A stretch of 64,000 nucleotides of DNA. It comes from JAAOZP01 sp964635675. Its GTDB lineage: Archaea > Thermoproteota > EX4484-205 > JAAOZP01. The position numbers and the translations under genes were made by a program. This document shows, piece after piece, positions 51,662 to 61,259 of this stretch. Within the stretch, counting starts at the first letter, position 1. Every line of letters starts with the position of its first letter. Location of the stretch: the NCBI GenBank assembly GCA_964635675.1, contig CAZWPT010000004.1, positions 1 to 64,000 on the forward strand, read 5' to 3'. Under the pieces are notes generated by a model. It was not told where the DNA came from and ran no database searches. It saw only the letters and a program-made list of their open reading frames with translations.

Positions 51662-52885
51662 TCAGGCTCCAGGCAACCCCTTCTCCATCTTCTGCTCAAG
51701 CTCATCCCAGAGATACGTGATCGTCTCACGCTTGCCGAGGGCTACTTCAATAGCTTGCCGTATATCCGGGTCATAGGCTGGGCAATAGTCGACGAAGACC
51801 CCCCTGTCCCTGTAATCTTGAAGACACCTGCCTATGATAACGTTTATCCTGCCCTCTACGGGTTTAGCACCCCTGCCGATAACAATCGCCATCTTAGGTC
51901 CTTTCGCAATATTCTTCACGCCAATCTTTTTTATCGCTATGGATAGCTTTTTCTCACAGCCTGAACAGACATCCCCCTGGACTAGCTTAACGTTCCTAGC
52001 CTGTTTAAGAAGCCTTGCGGGTTTCGCGAGCGGCATTACAAATATTTTTCTCGCGGCTTTTCCGTCTTTAACAAGCTGGTCGAGAGTTGTTCCAACAAGC
52101 TCTATTTTCTTTGGATCTATCTCTCCCAAGCCAAGTTCATGGGCATATCGAATATGCTCGATACTCGTCGAGTTGAAACCCATTCTAAGGCAGGCTACAG
52201 CATCTGTTGCAACAGGATCGTCGCCAGCTATTATAAGTCCTAAGGGGAAAGCCTCACTGTAGCCAACTCCTATTAAACCATCTATAATAGTCAGTCTCAC
52301 TCGTAGGATTCTGTTTAATTCCGCAAGCGTCCAATTCAGGCTGTTAAGGTGGCCGAGCCGCCGTTGAGATGGTCCTATGACGCCCCACATGTTTTTTAAT
52401 CCCAGCGTAACGTTGCATAATCCATGATGCTTCATAACTGGAAGACTAATTATGAGGTCAGCATCCATTACTGTTTTAGCGATTCTTAACGTGGGGCAGC
52501 CTCTTGCGTTCGGAACATCGACAGTTACCTGCTCATCCTTACGGAAATCGACAAATCTGACTCCGGCTTTCTCAGCGATTTCTCTCATCCGCATCTTTTC
52601 AAAGACTTCGCTGGATATTGTTCCAACAAGAGGGTTCTCACCAATGGTAACGTCACATCCAATATCTCTAAATATTTTCGAGACGACGTATATTACACGG
52701 GGGTCTGTTGTCTCAATATCACTAACGTTTAAAACGTTAGGTTTTACAACTACCTTGTCACCGCTTTTCGCAAAGGCCTCCGGCCCTCCTAGTAGTTCTA
52801 TGCTACGCCTCACACCATTGAATACATCTTCGTCGAAACATTTTCGCGGAATCTTTACAACTGAAACTTTTGCCAATGTTTGCAC
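51662..52885 (-). CDS. DUF362 family protein
   Basis: The product has 407 residues. VVVKPNVLNVSD, IGENPLVGTIS, LISLPVMKHHGLCNVTLGLKNMWG and GDDPVATDAVACLRMGF are the DUF362 signatures. A C-terminal GDVCSGCEKK motif and further Cys (IGRCLQDY, VDYCPAYDP) could hold an iron-sulfur cluster or zinc. Members occur in anaerobes beside sugar and aromatic catabolism genes; the biochemical role is unknown. It is divergent from the frameshifted six-hairpin glycosidase gene. Confidence 0.8.
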   Translation of the reverse strand: MQTLAKVSVVKIPRKCFDEDVFNGVRRSIELLGGPEAFAKSGDKVVVKPNVLNVSDIETTDPRVIYVVSKIFRDIGCDVTIGENPLVGTISSEVFEKMRMREIAEKAGVRFVDFRKDEQVTVDVPNARGCPTLRIAKTVMDADLIISLPVMKHHGLCNVTLGLKNMWGVIGPSQRRLGHLNSLNWTLAELNRILRVRLTIIDGLIGVGYSEAFPLGLIIAGDDPVATDAVACLRMGFNSTSIEHIRYAHELGLGEIDPKKIELVGTTLDQLVKDGKAARKIFVMPLAKPARLLKQARNVKLVQGDVCSGCEKKLSIAIKKIGVKNIAKGPKMAIVIGRGAKPVEGRINVIIGRCLQDYRDRGVFVDYCPAYDPDIRQAIEVALGKRETITYLWDELEQKMEKGLPGA

Positions 52886-52973
52886 TGTTAAAAAGTCTTT
52901 GTAAGCATTATTTAAAGATTTGTTAATAATTCTTAAAAGTAAGCCTTAATACTGGGCTGGCTTTATTATTCAG

Positions 52974-54967
52974 GTGATGTTATCAAGAAGACAGGATGTT
53001 TGGAATCTAGTGAAAGATAGTTTTAATGAGAAGCTGCCCAGGCGTACCGCCATCCTTGTGAAGGAGAATGACTTCTCTATTTCCTTTGCATATCCTTCTG
53101 ACTTCGGTTCTATCGGTTGGTTCCTAGACAACAGGGAAGAGACAACTTATGAAGAAGCCCCGGTCGCTGCTCTAAAATTCGGAGAGTATAGTTTTCCGGA
53201 TTTGTCAGGTAGGAGGCTATCTAGAAACGTTTTTCACTTTAGGACGATGGAGTATCAACCGTCCCTCGTCAAAAGGAAAATTGTTTTCTCAAACGTTGGG
53301 ATTGGGGCTACTGAACTGTTCGGCCAGTGTCCGAAAGGAGGATCTTCTGGAGGATTACACTTGAAGCTAGGTGTCATCCGCCATTCTGCGTGAACAGGAA
53401 ATTCTACACTATTGTCACTCTTGAATGTTCCTCAGCAAAGGTAAGCAAACACAGTTCTGGCAGTATTCTAAAAATCCATCTTGGGAAGAAAAGCTTGTTC
53501 ATAGCCTCTGAGTCTAACCGATACGGTGTCTACTCGTGTATAGAGGAGTACCTTGACGACTTGGAGAAGGGTACTATTAATGCACGCAGGAAAACTGGGC
53601 GTCACGTTATTTTTGAAAAAGATGTTGCTTTGAAATCTGGAGGACAGGTTAGCCTTCTGTTCGGCATAAGCTTCCAGTCACCCGACAAAGCAGCTGGAGC
53701 ACTGAGACTGAAGAATCCTGTTTCAAGCATTAGGGTGAAGTGGAATAAATGGTTCAACTCTCTTCCAGCACCAAGCTTCGAAACAGAGGCAGATAGAAAG
53801 GCATATTATAAATGCTGGTGGATAGTCAGGCTAAACTATTATAGGCATCCAAGTCTAGGAAAAACCGTGCTCGAGGCTCTACCGGTTTACCGTGGCTATT
53901 GGCAATGGTCTCTTCCTGCTGTCGAATGGCATTCGATGCTTAACCCCGAAATAGGACGTGTCTTTGTTAAAAACCTTCTAAACCTGTTTCTCAAACACCA
54001 GAGGGAAGATGGTTATGTTACACACGCGATATACCTAGTTGAGAAAACTCCGGGTGAAACATGGAGTAGTAGAAACATCATTCAGACTCCTCATCTCCCA
54101 TGGGTCGCGTTGAGATACTACTATGCTACGAAAGACCTTAAAAGCATTAGAGCATGGTACCCTAAGCTGGTTAAGTATTACAACTATCTTAACGAGTCTC
54201 GGGATGCTGGGCTACTTAGGCTGGGCCTCTGGGCTATTCTCACCTCTTTCGACACCGGGCTGGATACTTTCCCAGCGTTCCAGAAAGTGACCTATGGCGA
54301 CTCTGGAATTAAAGAGGATTTCTGCTATCCTGCAATCTTTGCAGCTGAAAAATGCCGTTTTGAGCAGGCAATGGGCAGAATGTCCAGAATCCTTGAGAAC
54401 GGTGAGGAAGATACTTGGTTTAGACTGGCTGAGGAAACCAGGCGTGCCATGGATCACATCCTCTGGGATGAAGACCTACACTGGTACGGTGTTCTTCACC
54501 AGGACGGTTCGCTGGACACTAGGATAGGTGTGGATGGGCTTTTCCCATTTGCATACGGACTGGTTGATCCGGAGAAGGCTCGACAAGCTAGAAAGAATTT
54601 TCTCAGGCTGATCGGCGACTACGGGGTTTTTACGCTCGCTCCTGGCCAGCCTGGTTTTGAGGAAGAAGTTTATTGGAGAGGTCCAGCATGGGCAAAATCG
54701 TGCTCTCTAGCAATGGCTGCAGCGCTCAACTACTATCCTGATCTTTTAAAGGCGGTAAAAGATTCGACAGTAAAGTTTCTCCTGAAGTATCCGAGCGTCT
54801 GGGAGTGTATGAGTGCTGCGACGGGAAATATTGCTCGCGGGGATATTGGGATTATGGCTACGCCTGTCGTCTCTTCGAACGTGGGGGCTGGTGAAGCCAT
54901 AGGCGCTCTTCTAACATACTATGGGAGGAACATGTTTTCAATAGAGCCTAAACGAGGTTCTTTTTGA
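52974..54967 (+). pseudogene. Six-hairpin glycosidase (GH63/trehalase-like) interrupted by a frameshift
   Basis: A first frame from 52974 gives 139 residues (MMLSRRQDVWNLVKDSF, ending ..IGATELFGQ before the frame leaves the pattern). A second frame, entered around 53325, carries on FWRITLEARCHPPF and runs to 54967. The second part has the (alpha/alpha)6 barrel: YRGYWQWSLPAVEWHSML, REDGYVTHAIY, SFDTGLDTFPAF, VYWRGPAWAKS, GAGEAIGALL. The shift is one base, near 53327. The parts together make about 660 residues, the expected size. It could be a recent decay, a sequencing error or programmed shifting; no slippery heptamer was identified. The 3' end overlaps the convergent amidohydrolase-like gene by 49 bases. 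Confidence 0.65.
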
Positions 54968-55722
54968 TCTAAGCCTAGGAGGCTGCACGCATTCCTCCAT
55001 AGTATTTTCTCAATGGTTCCCTCCGGCTTCTTAATAAGTTTAGTTTTTAAGATGGCACTCTGCAAGTATTTCAATGGAAACCCGGATCCGAAAACCACCC
55101 TAGAATCACCAACCTGTTCAATCAACCTGTCAATCTCGCCGAAAGCAGCATTCATCCTAGATATTTCGAAATACACGTTGGAATAATTGGTTAATGGGGA
55201 GTCGACGATCCTCCTTGCCTCTAGAACCACTATCTTTGTTTCCGGAGATTTCTCCGCAAGCTGTTTTAACTCGTCTAGACTAATATCTCTCGCCAAGTCC
55301 ATCCAATGACGTCCCCTACCGTCTCTAAGCCTAACCGGTATCGAGACGACAAGATTCTTCTCAGAGGCTTTTTTAACAAGTCTTAAACAATCTTCATCCG
55401 TCAACGAATAGTTATGGTACTGCGGGTATAGCCTCAACCCTCTGAAACCGAGGCCGACGCATTCCTCTAAATCATTCTCCCAACCCGGGTATTTGGGGTT
55501 AAGAACAGCAAGCGGAACAAATCTTTCACCGTATTGTTCAACCTCCTCTAAGAGTTCATAATTCCCGTCGTGCGAATCCATGTAGAGCACAGAGTTGAGA
55601 GATGAGACTACTGCAATGCTTATCCTGTTCTTATCCATCCACTTTAAGGCTTCAAACGCTGTTCTAGCGCAAAACTTTCGGAATGGCCACTGCCCAAGAT
55701 ACATGTTGAAGTCTATAATCAT
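54919..55722 (-). CDS. Amidohydrolase-fold protein lacking the HxH metal motif
   Basis: The product has 267 residues. The position of the usual HxH reads IIDFNMYLGQWPFR, a variant found in a subgroup of amidohydrolase-like proteins. GLRLYPQYHNYSL, VVLEARRI and VVFGSGFPLKY occupy the positions of the later metal motifs, with the terminal Asp replaced (FGSGFP where active members have FGTDxP). The barrel may be inactive or use a different centre. The start overlaps the stop of the active-looking paralogue by four bases (ATGA), so the two proteins are made together and may form a hetero-oligomer. Confidence 0.75.
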   Translation of the reverse strand: MIIDFNMYLGQWPFRKFCARTAFEALKWMDKNRISIAVVSSLNSVLYMDSHDGNYELLEEVEQYGERFVPLAVLNPKYPGWENDLEECVGLGFRGLRLYPQYHNYSLTDEDCLRLVKKASEKNLVVSIPVRLRDGRGRHWMDLARDISLDELKQLAEKSPETKIVVLEARRIVDSPLTNYSNVYFEISRMNAAFGEIDRLIEQVGDSRVVFGSGFPLKYLQSAILKTKLIKKPEGTIEKILWRNACSLLGLDQKEPRLGSIENMFLP

Positions 55723-56489
55723 TTAAACCTCGCCTCTAGGATCTGCCGCATGTTTTCACCAAATATAAGGCTCCTATCATGCTCACTTATTTCGGCGTCC
55801 AATATTTTACCAATTCCTTCTTCCATGCTTAAATCAGTGCCGAATAGTAGTCTTTCCGCACCCAAGAGTTTAACTGCTTTCTCTATCATCCCGCAATCTA
55901 TTACGCTGCCGCTCGTATCAACGTAAACGTTACGAGTGTTTCTCAAAACCTTCAAAGCCCACTCCCAGTCTCCCCCTCCACCAAGATGAGCCTCTATTAT
56001 CACTGCTTTCGGAAACAGAGAGGCCAAGTAGGAGATGTCGCGAGCATTAGAAATATTCGGCTGCCTAGCAGCTTCAGCAGGATCTGTAAGATACCCTGCA
56101 TGCTGCAGGATTGGAACCTTAAGCTCTATAGTCTTTTTAACAATTGGGAAAACAATCGGATCGGAACATTTATACTGGTTGTACAGTTTTACGCCGATCA
56201 TCCCTTCTTCAAGAATCCTCTTCTCAACCTCTTCAAGAGATTCCTGTTGATAACCTGGGTTAACGAAACAGTAACCGAGAATCTTATCAGGATATTCCTT
56301 CATCGCCTTAATCATCTCGTCATTACAGGTTTTAAACTCACTGGGTGTAGGCATACCTTCAACGAAGGGTATTGAGCAGCACAGTTTATCGATACCCAGT
56401 TTATCAGCAGCCTCTACGAGATTTTTCAACTCCACCTCGCATTTAAAGAACCTGCCGCTAATGTGAGAATGACAATCTATCTTCAACAT
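55719..56489 (-). CDS. Amidohydrolase (lactonase-like), metal motifs intact
   Basis: The product has 256 residues. IDCHSHISG holds the HxH motif; VPILQHAGY and IIEAHLGGGGDW supply the two His; LLFGTDLSMEEG supplies the Asp. This is the Amidohydro_2 fold of sugar-acid lactonases such as L-rhamnono- or L-fucono-lactonases and of decarboxylases. In this locus a lactonase role in a non-phosphorylative sugar route is plausible but inferred. It is first in a two-gene operon with the metal-motif-lacking paralogue. Confidence 0.85.
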   Translation of the reverse strand: MLKIDCHSHISGRFFKCEVELKNLVEAADKLGIDKLCCSIPFVEGMPTPSEFKTCNDEMIKAMKEYPDKILGYCFVNPGYQQESLEEVEKRILEEGMIGVKLYNQYKCSDPIVFPIVKKTIELKVPILQHAGYLTDPAEAARQPNISNARDISYLASLFPKAVIIEAHLGGGGDWEWALKVLRNTRNVYVDTSGSVIDCGMIEKAVKLLGAERLLFGTDLSMEEGIGKILDAEISEHDRSLIFGENMRQILEARFK

Positions 56490-56581
56490 TCAGCTGCTTG
56501 TTTTCTTCTTAGTGAGCTTAAAAATTTTAGCGTTCGCCAGCCGGGAAAAACATTTATGCTCGACGAGTTTTTTAAAGAAGC

Positions 56582-58771
56582 ATGGTTTCCTCGAACGATG
56601 AAAAGGAGGATCACGATATAATTCTAAGCAACGGTAAGGTTAAGGTGGTGTTCAACACTGAAAGCGGAGGGATAAGACAGATTCTAAACAAGACGGTTTC
56701 AACTACATATCTAAAACATTCCAACGACCAGCTGGTTTACATTTGGCTTCTTCAAAAAGGGAAGAAATCATCAGTCTACGCGAATGACGACGAGCCGTTT
56801 AGAGTTGTTTCATCTGGACCTGAAACCCTAAAGGGAATCCGTTTAAGCAATGATGGTTCACGTTCTTCAGTAGAGATCCTTCATAGGATTGAGTCAGTAG
56901 ATGTTAAATGCAGTTTTATGCTTGAAGGCGAAAGTCAGCTTATAAGCTGTGATGTTGAAGTGGACAACACTCTTAATCCAAGCTGTTCAGATGATGTTGT
57001 CGGAGTAGGCTTTCCACAGTTAAAAGGAATATGCATAGGCAATTCTAGTGAAGACGATATACTGGTTAGGCCAAATCGTTTCGGAGAGAAAATCAAGAAT
57101 CCTGTCGAGAAATGTGGGACCTACCATAGAACATTGCTTTACGGCGGCTTTGCTTCAATGATGTGGATGGATATTTATGATGAGAAAGCGGGCCTCTATA
57201 TTGCTAGTTATGATAAGGAGTTGATACTTACTGCTTTAGAATCGATTCCTGACTGCTCAAGAGGGGCGATGAACCTTAGCATGAGGAAGTACGCATATGT
57301 TCCTGCTGGAAGCTCTTGGAGGTCAAGCCCGTTTGTAATAGGGGTGCATGAAGGAGATTGGCACTGGGCTGCCGACAGATATAGGGAATGGGCTGAGTCA
57401 TGGATGATAAAGCCCAATATTCCTGAAAAACTGAAATGGAGCGACGGATGGTATGGTGTGCATTTTAAGGCTGGGGGAGAGATAAAGTTCAAATTCAAGG
57501 ATATTGAAGATTTTTTCAGGGATGCCCAATATCTCGGTTTAAACCATGTTCAGCTATGGGGCCAGATGGTTGGAGACGGATGTTGCTACAGATTCTACTA
57601 TCCTGATCCAAGACTGGGGACTGTTGAAGAGCTTAAGAAAGCAATATCCTCAGTTAAAAGTAAAGGTGGTATAGTAGGCTTCTACTTCAACATTCAAGCA
57701 TTCTCACCCTCCGTAAGAGAATATCTTTCTGCGAGAGGCATCAGGATTCCCGAATCCGAGAAGACCCCGGACTGGATGGGCGAGTTCAGGAATTACGCTC
57801 AAACGAACTTCGACGGGTCGACGACCGTGCAGTATCCTGGAAGAGAGTTTGAAAATGATGGTTTCAGAATAATGTGCACGTATTCTGAGGGATGGCAGAA
57901 ATACTTGGTTCACTGGGTTGTGGAAAAATACTTGAAGGAGTATGGTGCAGACTTCGCCTATATAGATCAAACTTTTTCCCCACCTGTTTCCTACTGTTTC
58001 AACTTTGCGCATGGTCATAAGCATCATGGTTGTTCAGCTCAAGGAAGAGTTAAGATAATACGGAGACTCTCTGAAGAAGGTAGGAAGCATAACCGAGAAT
58101 TCTCACTGTGTATCGAGGGAAACGGGGATTCCGTGGGACAATATTGCAGTCTTCATCTCTACACCAGTTTCTCAAGCCAAACCATGTATCCTGCCCCTGA
58201 AGTTTTTGCATACACCTTCCCAGAGTATATTATAATTGACGGCTTCGCTAACCTGCCCGTTGAGTGGATAGGCAAGTGCTACTATCCGGACATGGGTGGT
58301 GAAGTTGGCTTGGAAGACCTTATAAACAGGGTATACCTGCTCGGATTCAGGTTCGACGTGACACCACTTCCACTGGGATCAAGGATTAGCAGGGGTGAGC
58401 CGTTAACTGAGCATGTGAGAAGATTGATAGCTCTCAGGAAGAGGGTTAAATGGCTACAGTATGATTCAAGGTTCATGGATGACTTGGGATTAAAGTGTTA
58501 CTCTGAGAAGGTGGTTGCGAAAGCGTTTAAAGGTTCTGATGGAAGAAGCTTGTTGATAAACATTATTGACTACAGGTCTGAGAAAAACAGTTTTCTAATA
58601 GAGGTTGACGCTGATTTCTATAGCTTTACTGGTGAAGTGGAATGTAAACTCTACGCTGTTGACGGTCAGGATGCTGATCTAAATGCTAAGCTGGTACATG
58701 GAAAGCTGCTGGTTGAAATACCGTCTTTCAAAGGTAAGGTTGCAAGCATTATTCTGAAAAAACGTCAATAG
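56582..58771 (+). CDS. Putative glycosidase, DUF6259-like
   Basis: The product has 729 residues and no signal peptide. An N-terminal mutarotase-like beta-sandwich (~10-250: ILSNGKVKVVFNTESGGIRQI) is followed by WAADRYREWAESWM and a TIM barrel. LGLNHVQLWGQM, GGIVGFYFNIQAF and YGADFAYIDQTFSP (~455-470, probable catalytic Asp) lie on successive strands. CIEGNGDSVGQY, GFRFDVTPLPLG and a C-terminal beta domain complete it. The layout fits DUF6259-type proteins and related clan GH-D enzymes. The substrate is unknown. Confidence 0.7.
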   Translation: MVSSNDEKEDHDIILSNGKVKVVFNTESGGIRQILNKTVSTTYLKHSNDQLVYIWLLQKGKKSSVYANDDEPFRVVSSGPETLKGIRLSNDGSRSSVEILHRIESVDVKCSFMLEGESQLISCDVEVDNTLNPSCSDDVVGVGFPQLKGICIGNSSEDDILVRPNRFGEKIKNPVEKCGTYHRTLLYGGFASMMWMDIYDEKAGLYIASYDKELILTALESIPDCSRGAMNLSMRKYAYVPAGSSWRSSPFVIGVHEGDWHWAADRYREWAESWMIKPNIPEKLKWSDGWYGVHFKAGGEIKFKFKDIEDFFRDAQYLGLNHVQLWGQMVGDGCCYRFYYPDPRLGTVEELKKAISSVKSKGGIVGFYFNIQAFSPSVREYLSARGIRIPESEKTPDWMGEFRNYAQTNFDGSTTVQYPGREFENDGFRIMCTYSEGWQKYLVHWVVEKYLKEYGADFAYIDQTFSPPVSYCFNFAHGHKHHGCSAQGRVKIIRRLSEEGRKHNREFSLCIEGNGDSVGQYCSLHLYTSFSSQTMYPAPEVFAYTFPEYIIIDGFANLPVEWIGKCYYPDMGGEVGLEDLINRVYLLGFRFDVTPLPLGSRISRGEPLTEHVRRLIALRKRVKWLQYDSRFMDDLGLKCYSEKVVAKAFKGSDGRSLLINIIDYRSEKNSFLIEVDADFYSFTGEVECKLYAVDGQDADLNAKLVHGKLLVEIPSFKGKVASIILKKRQ

Positions 58772-58777
58772 TACGTG

Positions 58778-60124
58778 CTATGAATATTCGCTTATCTTCT
58801 GTATGTCCAAATGGTTTGCCACGTTTCTTATAGCATCGTCCATGTTAATATACTTGAACTCTGCAAATCTTCCAACAAGCTCTACACCCATCCTGTTAAA
58901 GAAGGATCTTATTCTTTCAGCGCATTCTTGATAATTCGAATCTAGAATAGGATACGCATACTTGTGTTGAAAAACATTCCTACAGATAATCTTGTTCTTA
59001 GAAAGAATCTTAAGCCTATCGAGCTCATCAATCACTATGCTCGCAACCTCATCGCTATTAGTCTTAAGGAGAGGATCATCAGGCTTGACAGTTATCTCTG
59101 CAAGGATGGACGACTTGCCTTCAGGAGCGTTTTCTGGACTGAAGTTGGAAGGAAAACTAACCCTATGCGGGTGAATATCCCTGTCAGGAATGTACATCCA
59201 GCTTAAACCCTTAACGTTAAGCTCCTCCAGCCCTATTGCAACCGTCACGAGAGAGTTGAACCTTAATCTCTCAACATCCCTCTTCACATCCTGGGGAACA
59301 TCGAATATTCTGACAGCATCATGTAAAGGAATTGTAGAGATGATTCGGTCGAAAACCTTCTCTACACGACCGTTTGAAACAACCCATTCACCTGATTCTT
59401 TTTCGACACGCCTTACCTCGAAGCCTGTTAAAACATCGCCTTGCATCCTGTTTCTCAAAGATTCTATGAGTGCTTGAATCCCTCCCTTCCTAGGATAGTG
59501 GAAGAAAAGCTGATGAACATATCCCTCAGAACCTATTCCAAGAGAAGCCTTAACAACATCCATTACGCTAGGATTAGGAATTCTGCCTATAAAACCGAGA
59601 GACATATCATCTATGCTCATTTTCCAGATTTTCTCATTATATGGGATCAAGTATTTCTCGGAAATAGCGCTTCCAAGAGAACTGTAGAAAAATTCTCTAA
59701 GGTTTCCGGCATCGCGTTTTCTCCGCATCCTGGCATAGAGAAAATGCAGGAGGCACGAAAGGTTTTCCAGAAATGGTAAGTCAGATAAACCGTTTTCAAA
59801 AGGATATTTTACAAGCCTGCCTTTATAGAGTATTGCAGTATTCCTCTTGTTCTCAATCCTGTTATTTCCTAAAAGGCTAAGCATAAAGCTTAGAACGTCA
59901 GTGTCCTTTGAGAAAATTATGTGTGAACCGCCAGTGTCGAAAGTAAACCCCTCTTCAACAATGCTTCTCATCAAACCACCGGGAGCAACGTTTTTTTCCA
60001 GCACAGTAGTGTTGAAACCAATTCTGGAGGAAAAGTAGGCATAAGTCATTCCGGAGAGCCCGCCACCTAGAATACCAATTCTGACACCTTCATGTTTAGC
60101 TGCCTTAACGCTCATCTTTACCAT
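58778..60124 (-). CDS. FAD-dependent protoporphyrinogen oxidase/UGM-like oxidoreductase
   Basis: The product has about 448 residues from ATG (MVKMSVKAAKHEGVRIG). The FAD-binding GILGGGLSGMTYAYFSSR is followed by VLEKNVAPGGLMRS and FDTGGSHIIFSKD. C-terminal AEFKYINMDDAIRN closes the FAD site. Such proteins resemble UDP-galactopyranose mutase and protoporphyrinogen oxidase and are often found in glycan-biosynthesis loci. The frame extends 35 codons upstream into the DUF3467 gene, but the first FAD strand and the ATG near it argue for this start. An ATG nine bases further on is also possible. Confidence 0.75.
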   Translation of the reverse strand: MVKMSVKAAKHEGVRIGILGGGLSGMTYAYFSSRIGFNTTVLEKNVAPGGLMRSIVEEGFTFDTGGSHIIFSKDTDVLSFMLSLLGNNRIENKRNTAILYKGRLVKYPFENGLSDLPFLENLSCLLHFLYARMRRKRDAGNLREFFYSSLGSAISEKYLIPYNEKIWKMSIDDMSLGFIGRIPNPSVMDVVKASLGIGSEGYVHQLFFHYPRKGGIQALIESLRNRMQGDVLTGFEVRRVEKESGEWVVSNGRVEKVFDRIISTIPLHDAVRIFDVPQDVKRDVERLRFNSLVTVAIGLEELNVKGLSWMYIPDRDIHPHRVSFPSNFSPENAPEGKSSILAEITVKPDDPLLKTNSDEVASIVIDELDRLKILSKNKIICRNVFQHKYAYPILDSNYQECAERIRSFFNRMGVELVGRFAEFKYINMDDAIRNVANHLDIQKISEYS

Positions 60125-60137
60125 TCCATCGTTATCT

Positions 60138-60470
60138 TTAAACGTAATAGCCTGAGTGAGGCTCTCTACGCTGGCTTGGTTGAGGTGGATACTGATCCTT
60201 AATCTCTCCAATAATTTTTTCCAGCTCATTCAAGTGTTGATTCAACCATTTAGTAAGCTGTTTTAATGCAACTGGTGTAAGAATTACCTCAACCTTAATC
60301 TCCCTCGTAACAGTAGGAGGTTGAGTCGGCTCCTCAGGATGATTCACAACATCGTTAAAGAAAGATACCCGAAAGTCGATGCCATTAAAGCCGCCCAGCG
60401 CCCCTGTTGCATATATCCTCTTGAAGTCCTCAGCGTACTTAATCTTAACCGGTATTCTTATCTCGGTCAT
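60138..60470 (-). CDS. DUF3467-like protein
   Basis: The product has 110 residues. PVKIKYAEDFKRIYATGALGG, NGIDFRVSFFND and REIKVEVILTPVALKQLTKWL follow the DUF3467 pattern (a YAN/YATG stretch, then an F-D/R-F-F motif, then M/LTP-x-x-x-K-x-L). The family is small, cytosolic and of unknown function. It precedes the FAD oxidoreductase gene with a 13-base gap and the two are probably co-transcribed. Confidence 0.7.
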   Translation of the reverse strand: MTEIRIPVKIKYAEDFKRIYATGALGGFNGIDFRVSFFNDVVNHPEEPTQPPTVTREIKVEVILTPVALKQLTKWLNQHLNELEKIIGEIKDQYPPQPSQRREPHSGYYV

Positions 60471-60580
60471 CGTCGATCATATCTGACAACGTTGAGGCTT
60501 ATAAGAATTTTTACATGATCCATGTCTTGCGGGCGCTATAGCTTTAACGTGCTCCAGTCTTTCTTCTTCAACCTCAACCA

Positions 60581-60742
60581 TTAGCGCGCGCTTTCCTCGG
60601 GATTTCTGGAGGAAACTTTATTAAAATCCAATTCCCATCCTTCTAGAATCGCGTGCTCTCGTTTTGAAAAATTAACTCCTCTTTCCCTCATCTGATTAGG
60701 GTCCATGTTAGAGCCATAGGCGAAATACTTCAGATTCCTCAC
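60581..60742 (-). pseudogene. Gamma-glutamylcyclotransferase-like N-terminal remnant
   Basis: A GTG start after GGTGAGG-like context gives MRNLKYFAYGSNMDPNQM, then RERGVNFSKREHAILEGWEL and DFNKVSSRNPEE, ending at TAA after 53 residues. YFAYGSNM and the LxGWxLxFNK strand are diagnostic of the GGCT-like fold, normally 110-190 residues. A +1 shift gives further protein-like sequence (LMVEVEEERLEHVKA), so the end is broken. A TATA-like CTTATAAAG remains about 30 bases upstream. The catalytic Glu region is missing and activity is not expected. Confidence 0.6.
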
Positions 60743-61055
60743 CAATTAACTATATTCCATGAATCTTTATAAGCCTTTTAAAAAGCTCATAAAGGCATGC
60801 GCCATTTTTCCAGCATCCTTTCAAACCCTCTAGAATCAAAACTTAAAATACGACGAATATTTATGCATTCTCTCTTTTCGGCAACTCAAATAACGAGCGT
60901 TAAGCAGCATTAATTGAAATCAGGCTTGGAATGCCCCAAATTTCGGAAATCAAAACTCTGTTATCCTTATTCTGCACTTTGAGCCTCTTCAGCAAGTTTT
61001 TGTTATCCGAGCAGACTATAACTTTAGCGCGCTTAAGGTTTAGGGATACATGCTT
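60743..61055 (-). other. Interval with an open frame directly after the small zinc-ribbon gene
   Basis: After the TAA that ends the 61056-61259 gene, the same minus-strand frame stays open for 51 codons (60900-61055). It reads KHVSLNLKRAKVIVCSDNKN, then LLKRLKVQNKDNRVLISEIW, then GIPSLISINAA. It has no ATG, GTG or normal start near its beginning. It may be a cut-off C-terminal extension of that gene or a decayed neighbour. The remaining ~155 bases hold TATA-like tracts of the GGCT remnant and nothing else I recognise. Confidence 0.35.
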
Positions 61056-61259
61056 TTACTCTTCGCCTATGAATCCTTCTTCAATCAGGATTCGCCTACA
61101 ATCCTTGCAGAGGGTTCTCAGCCACTTCGCGAGCAGCTTTCTCTCCTGCTCCGCGGACTCTATCTTCACGCTGAAGATCGTGTCGAACTTCCTCCTACAC
61201 TCTTTGCACACAAGATCATACTCTGAGGAGCACATTCCTTTGTAATAGCGAGAAGGCAT
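61056..61259 (-). CDS. Small two-CxxC zinc-ribbon-like protein
   Basis: The product has 67 residues. Two Cys pairs, VCKECRRKF (~18-22) and LCKDCRRIL (~50-54), could bind one zinc ion. The segment between them is charged and helical. The family is not recognised; a nucleic-acid- or protein-binding role is possible. A short inverted repeat (TGTTGT...ACAACA) lies just upstream of the start. Confidence 0.55.
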   Translation of the reverse strand: MPSRYYKGMCSSEYDLVCKECRRKFDTIFSVKIESAEQERKLLAKWLRTLCKDCRRILIEEGFIGEE

